This document shows, in pieces, positions 60,179 through 64,000 of a DNA stretch of 64,000 bases (position 1 is the first letter of the stretch; every line of letters starts with the position of its first letter). Under the pieces are notes generated by a model. The model ran no database searches and was not told the origin of the DNA. It saw only the letters and a program-made list of their open reading frames with translations. The translations under genes and the position numbers were made by a program. Source of the stretch: Nanoarchaeota archaeon (GTDB lineage: Archaea > EX4484-52 > LFW-46); the NCBI GenBank assembly GCA_018897155.1, contig JAHILE010000045.1, positions 5,402 through 69,401 of the forward strand, given 5' to 3'.

Positions 60179-60985
60179 TTAAATTTCAGTAACTTTACTA
60201 AACAGCGCCGGCCAATTATTTTGTTTAATTCTAAATTTGGTGCCGTGATTATGTCCTGTTCTGGCATCAAAATCTACAAATACTACGCCGTTTAATATTC
60301 CCCTAAGAAGATTATTGAACGCGAAATCTTCAAGCAATTCTATTTTTTCATACTTAAATTCCTCTTGTTCATTTACTTTTCTTGAATCCGCAATAACATA
60401 GATAGTATTTCTAATTTTACCCGCACATTTTTTATTTAGAACATCAAAGTCCCAAGAAGCCAGCACCGTTGCACCTACCAGATGATACTTAAGTACATTA
60501 GTTAACCAGTCTCCATGTCTTTGTTTATCAACTTTTTCTGGATCGAAGAAGATCTCTACTTTTCGTCCTACGCTATTTACATTTACTTTAAGACCACGAT
60601 CAGTAAATCGATTTCCTGTCAATGTAGCTCTAAAACTCATTTCACCTTTTGGATACATTTTTCCTGCTTCGTCGTGTGGCCAACCATACTTTGGAAGCAA
60701 TACGTTTGCTACAACGCTTTTTGGTTTCCTAGGTTCAGGATCCTGATGGAATAAGGTAATTAATGACCCCGTGCTCTTTCTCTGCGTTTTTAATTCCCAA
60801 TCCACCGTATTGGCAATGGCCAAATTATTTTCAGGTATGTGAAGAAGATCTTCAAGAGTATTTCCAACCGCACCGTCATTCTTTGATCGGTTCGTGTGAA
60901 TCCAATCAAGTTTTTTGATCGCTCTAAGTTTTTCTAATAATTCTTCTTTTTTGATATTCAGCAATTCCATCATCATCATCATCAT
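60179..60985 (-). CDS. MvaI/BcnI-family type II restriction endonuclease
   Basis: 268 residues. By similarity to MvaI and BcnI it is expected to act on short CC-N-GG-like sites. The family pattern is DWIHTNRSKNDGAVGNTLEDLLHIPENNLAIANTVDWELKTQR, with the nuclease core D...E-x-K in VDWELKTQ. The start is six consecutive ATG codons behind GGGTGA, so the true initiator is uncertain by up to five residues. Its first ATG abuts the stop of the upstream methyltransferase. Confidence 0.85.
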   Translation of the reverse strand: MMMMMMELLNIKKEELLEKLRAIKKLDWIHTNRSKNDGAVGNTLEDLLHIPENNLAIANTVDWELKTQRKSTGSLITLFHQDPEPRKPKSVVANVLLPKYGWPHDEAGKMYPKGEMSFRATLTGNRFTDRGLKVNVNSVGRKVEIFFDPEKVDKQRHGDWLTNVLKYHLVGATVLASWDFDVLNKKCAGKIRNTIYVIADSRKVNEQEEFKYEKIELLEDFAFNNLLRGILNGVVFVDFDARTGHNHGTKFRIKQNNWPALFSKVTEI

Positions 60986-61702
60986 TCACCCGTGTTTAAG
61001 GCATTTTTTAGGGTCTGTTTTTTTTTTCATTACAAATAAATATTTGAATCCTCTCAAATAAAAATTATGTTCTATAGCTCTTTGTTTCCATAAAGGAGTA
61101 TTTGAAGTTTGGTGCCTTCTCGTAAGGCAAATAATATCGAGAGGAGTAAAGTGCTTTTCCAACATTTGATATATTTTTATCCCAACAGGGATAAAGCCCG
61201 AATTACTTCTCCAATGGTCTCCAATAACCCAACCAACTACTTTCCCATTTTTCAATACTCTGTGAAGTTCTTTAGCGACTTTTTCAAGTTCTTGATAAAA
61301 TTCCTCTTTTTCACATGAAATTTTTCCAATACATTCTGCTTGTTCAGAGTATCTCACATTATCACCGTATGGAGAATCTATGAAAATCATATCAACAGAA
61401 TTATCCGATAATGGAATTTTTCTTGCGTCATTTTGAATTATATCCGGTCTTGTGGGCGCAATATCATATCCGATTACATTTCTATTTTCCTCTTTGCACA
61501 CATCGATTGTTGTCCCACTTCCACACATAGGATCAACAACTAAGTCCCCTTCTTTTGTGTATCGACTTATCAGATTCAAAATAACGCCTGCGGGAGTTAC
61601 ACCATTAAATTTACAATTGCCTTTTTGTGTAGTGCCATAACTTTGTTTTGGAAAATCCCACAGTGTTGTGGGTTCTAGAAGAAGTTCATCTTGTTTTATC
61701 AT
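60986..61702 (-). CDS. DNA amino-methyltransferase (N4/N6), motif DSPY
   Basis: 238 residues. LWDFPKQSYG, then DPMCGSGTTIDV (SAM-binding motif I) and FIDSPYGDNVRYSEQ, where DSPY takes the place of the usual D/S-PPY catalytic motif. Amino-methyltransferases of this shape methylate N4 of cytosine or N6 of adenine. It overlaps the upstream endonuclease gene by 17 bases and abuts the MvaI-like gene, which it probably protects against. Confidence 0.85.
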   Translation of the reverse strand: MIKQDELLLEPTTLWDFPKQSYGTTQKGNCKFNGVTPAGVILNLISRYTKEGDLVVDPMCGSGTTIDVCKEENRNVIGYDIAPTRPDIIQNDARKIPLSDNSVDMIFIDSPYGDNVRYSEQAECIGKISCEKEEFYQELEKVAKELHRVLKNGKVVGWVIGDHWRSNSGFIPVGIKIYQMLEKHFTPLDIICLTRRHQTSNTPLWKQRAIEHNFYLRGFKYLFVMKKKTDPKKCLKHG

Positions 61703-62366
61703 TTACTAAAACCTTTAGATCTTCAATAAATTTATCAAACATCTTTACTTTTTTACTTTCTTCGATATTGGTTTCGCTCAAAACATAGCTTCCATCCGTA
61801 TCAACTTCAACAATCGCTCTACCTTTCTTTGTAGGCTTTTTTACCGTTAGCGTTCCGTCCTCGTCGGGCGTTACGAAATAAACTTTAATATGTTTTGTTG
61901 CCTCATCAGAAGCAAGTTTTATTTTCCAATAGCCTGTTTGGGCAATTCTCTCTCGCAAAGTAACTTTACTTGATAAAACGGCAATAACCTCACTCGTTTT
62001 CGGATTATAAATAATCAAATCAACATCTGGTAAGTGCGAGCCAAATTCGCCATAATCCACAATCAAATTTCTTTTAACCAAGCTCAATTCTTTTGATAAA
62101 TTTGATCCGTTTGTTCTTTCAAGGCCGTTTCCATTAACAACTTGTAATCCCAATGCTCTAACTTCATCGGTGATAATGTATTCAACCAGTTTTTCCAAAT
62201 TTTTACCTTTGAAAGCACGCCAAGATTGCTCGTGATCATCGCCAGTAAAATCCTTTTTGTGTTGTTCTTTTGCTTCTTTCAAAACATTTGAAATATGTCT
62301 GTATGCTTGAAGACCATGTTTCTGCTTCTTTGTTTCGTAAATTTTGATCAAATCGTTTATTTTCAT
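61686..62366 (-). CDS. BsaWI-like type II restriction endonuclease
   Basis: 226 residues. The nuclease core LPDVDLIIYNPKTSEVIAVLSSKVTLRERIAQTGYWK has the order of acidic residues and terminal lysine expected for BsaWI-type enzymes, which cut WCCGGW-like sites. The family name is my best match and is moderate. It starts 6 bases after the stop of the upstream methyltransferase, so that enzyme is its likely partner. Confidence 0.7.
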   Translation of the reverse strand: MKINDLIKIYETKKQKHGLQAYRHISNVLKEAKEQHKKDFTGDDHEQSWRAFKGKNLEKLVEYIITDEVRALGLQVVNGNGLERTNGSNLSKELSLVKRNLIVDYGEFGSHLPDVDLIIYNPKTSEVIAVLSSKVTLRERIAQTGYWKIKLASDEATKHIKVYFVTPDEDGTLTVKKPTKKGRAIVEVDTDGSYVLSETNIEESKKVKMFDKFIEDLKVLVNDKTR

Positions 62367-62372
62367 AGCGCC

Positions 62373-63725
62373 CTATTTCTCCATTATTAAAATATATTCT
62401 GTCGGATAAGCAAAAATTTTGTTTTTATCGGTTATACTTGCAAATTTACCTGTTTTTTCATCTCTAACAGAAGGCAAATTTTTTGAGGGTATTTCTCGTT
62501 TTATAATATCGGCAATTTTCAGCCCTAAGTTTTGTAATTGTTCAACAAAAACTTCCGCATTAAGTATCTCAACACCCTTTAAACTCGTATTTCCAATAAC
62601 AATACAGGTTTTTCCGCCTTTTTTTAACATTCTTTTCATCTCAATAAATACCTGATTCATCTCACTAAAGTATGTTGAAACTTCCTCAGCGGTTTTTTTA
62701 TCTTTTTTAAGTAATTCTTTTTGAATATTTTCTGCGATTGAGCTGTTTAGCAGTAAATCTTTTTTGTTGTGATAGGAAGTGCCAATAAATCGTTTTCGGA
62801 AATCACTCAAATCTTTAGCATATTCCAACCACAAAGCAGTAAGTTGGTGTAAATCAGCGTATTCGTAAGAAGTAACGTAGGGTGGTGATGTAACAATCAG
62901 ACTAACGCTATTGTCTTTTGCAGGAATCGTTCTTGCATCCGTACAAAATACATCGCTCGGCACTTTTAAATAATCTTTTTCAGATAATGATTCAAATAAT
63001 CGAGCATTGCCTCGCAACATCATTTTTATTTGCCTTGAAAATGTTTTGATCGGATCCGACGGGGTTTTCTCGAAATCTCTTGTTGGCTTATTACTTTTTT
63101 GCAACCAAATTGAACAGTTTTTGAGTATATTTGAAAATCCACAAAAGAAAAAGTCTTTAATATCTTGATCTTTGATTTTTGAAATTTCGGTAAAGATAAA
63201 AGCGAGTTTTCTTTTTTCTTCCGGCTTAAACCAATAATCAATTCGTTCATGTTCAGGGACATTTACTTTAGTACTTTCGTTGTAAGCTTCCAATTTATTT
63301 TGAAGATTTGAAAATTCTTTTTCAATTTTATCGGGATCAATAGGTGTGGTTTTCGCCGTTGTGATTAAAACGGCAACGGGATTAATATCAACAGCAATTG
63401 ATGGTCGTCCCATGACTTTTGACTCAACGAGTGTTGTTCCGCAACCGCCAAAAGGATCAACGACTAAATCGCCCTCTTTTGTATATTCTTCAATTAATCT
63501 ATGCGCTAATTGAGGAATAAATTTTGCAGGATATCGATGATATCCGTGCGTTATGTATGCGGTATCTTTGCGTGTCAAATGTTCAAACGCCCAGGATTCA
63601 TCCACCTTAATAGAATCGAGTGAAAATGGTGCGTTTCTAAGAGCATTTGGAAGCACAGTTCTCAAGTTAGACATATAATGTGGTTTCTTTTCAAAGCTTT
63701 TTACAGTTTCTATAAGTTCCGCCAT
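62373..63725 (-). CDS. DNA amino-methyltransferase, motif TSPPY
   Basis: 450 residues. Motif I DPFGGCGTTLVES (about 90-102) and motif IV VTSPPYVTSYEY (near 280) are clear; TSPPY is common among N4-cytosine enzymes. YRYPAKF-type residues (YHRYPAKFIPQL) precede motif I. It shares the stretch YTKEGDLVVDP with the smaller methyltransferase downstream, so the two are related. It is the first gene of the four-gene operon. Confidence 0.9.
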   Translation of the reverse strand: MAELIETVKSFEKKPHYMSNLRTVLPNALRNAPFSLDSIKVDESWAFEHLTRKDTAYITHGYHRYPAKFIPQLAHRLIEEYTKEGDLVVDPFGGCGTTLVESKVMGRPSIAVDINPVAVLITTAKTTPIDPDKIEKEFSNLQNKLEAYNESTKVNVPEHERIDYWFKPEEKRKLAFIFTEISKIKDQDIKDFFFCGFSNILKNCSIWLQKSNKPTRDFEKTPSDPIKTFSRQIKMMLRGNARLFESLSEKDYLKVPSDVFCTDARTIPAKDNSVSLIVTSPPYVTSYEYADLHQLTALWLEYAKDLSDFRKRFIGTSYHNKKDLLLNSSIAENIQKELLKKDKKTAEEVSTYFSEMNQVFIEMKRMLKKGGKTCIVIGNTSLKGVEILNAEVFVEQLQNLGLKIADIIKREIPSKNLPSVRDEKTGKFASITDKNKIFAYPTEYILIMEK

Positions 63726-63832
63726 ATATCTTATTTAATCACAGTACATATAAAGCTAATCCCTATGTGATATTATCCAATTAAAGTCATCTATAAAAAC
63801 TCCTGTTACCAAATAGGTATAGAGGAATTTCT

Positions 63833-64000
63833 ATGCCGTTCAAATGTCCAAAATGCAGTTCTGCAAATTATGCCAAAAAAGGTTTTCGACACAATGCATG
63901 TGGTAAAAAACAGAAATACCGATGCAAAGACTGCAAAGCGTGGTTTGTCAAAGACGATGGATTTAAGCGTATGAGGCATAAGCCAGAAGACATCACTCGT
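63833..64000 (+). CDS. Transposase N-terminus, continues past window
   Basis: The first 56 codons of an IS1/IS1595-like transposase. A zinc-ribbon of two Cys pairs (FKCPKCSSANYAKKGF, then YRCKDCKAWF) begins the protein, the usual DNA-binding head of these enzymes; the catalytic domain lies outside the window. It is next to the RM operon and divergent from it, suggesting the operon lies in a mobile region. Confidence 0.75.
   Translation, partial: MPFKCPKCSSANYAKKGFRHNACGKKQKYRCKDCKAWFVKDDGFKRMRHKPEDITR

Noticed and set aside
1-64000. CRISPR arrays and rRNA genes
   Set aside because: No regularly spaced direct repeats and no rRNA-like sequence were seen anywhere in the window.

Overview
The window is archaeal chromosomal DNA. 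It carries archaeal or eukaryote-type information genes: the ribosomal stalk operon secE-nusG-rpl11-rpl1-rpl10-rpl12, aRF1, aIF2-gamma, eS1, Pth2, Hjc, archaeal DnaG, HerA, aCPSF1, a proteasome beta subunit and a Dph6 homologue. Base composition is moderately AT-rich and genes are densely packed. The small genome style, several shortened or modified core proteins and a tRNA intron in an unusual position would suit a DPANN-type archaeon, but I cannot fix the lineage from sequence alone. Two initiation styles recur. Many genes look leaderless, with a TATA box centred about 27 bases before the start codon. Others carry a GGTGAT-type Shine-Dalgarno sequence a few bases before the start.

Layout. 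1-3.1 kb: dph6 (partial) with a ubiquitin-like protein, divergent from a HIT protein; a DUF5680-like protein; pyruvate kinase. 3.1-6.6 kb: accessory genes, namely a DUF4143-type ATPase, a nuclease-membrane-zinc protein broken by one stop codon, and a nucleotidyltransferase pair flanked by a copy of the aspS 3' end. 6.7-15 kb: aspS, small membrane or Cys-containing proteins, herA, a tRNA-Ala(CGC) interrupted by a T-loop intron, dut, a COG1709-like regulator and a large secreted membrane protein. 15-17.5 kb: restriction-modification (RM) locus 1 (ribbon-helix-helix regulator, C5 methyltransferase, endonuclease, Vsr). 17.6-23.3 kb: stalk operon and aRF1. 23.8-29.4 kb: topA, hjc and RM locus 2 (HaeII-like endonuclease, C5 methyltransferase, Vsr). 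29.4-40 kb: housekeeping (DUF167, dnaG, methyltransferase, M20 peptidase, HAD, rps3ae, RecJ-like, psmB, aCPSF1). 40-42 kb: three unrecognised genes, then a possible toxin-antitoxin pair. 43-49 kb: tRNA methylthiotransferase and a surface-glycan cluster. 49-55 kb: HD protein, aIF2-gamma, a GNAT-M29 fusion, a C39-like peptidase, FKBP, and two gene fragments abutting at one junction. 55.6-60 kb: P-type Ca-type ATPase and a class II HMG-CoA reductase. 60.2-63.7 kb: RM locus 3, four genes encoding two methyltransferases and two endonucleases. The window ends in a transposase.

Three defence loci with five DNA methyltransferases, four type II endonucleases and two Vsr repair enzymes lie in 64 kb. 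Each C5 methyltransferase has its own Vsr, which fits repair of the T:G mismatches made by 5-methylcytosine deamination. The observations I rate most worth checking are the tRNA-Ala T-loop intron with a bulge-helix-bulge, the HaeII-like endonuclease that appears to start at ATT behind a perfect Shine-Dalgarno, the junction near 55,000 where two divergent genes are both beheaded, the aspS 3'-end duplication around a nucleotidyltransferase pair, the GNAT-aminopeptidase fusion, and the intertwined four-gene RM operon.
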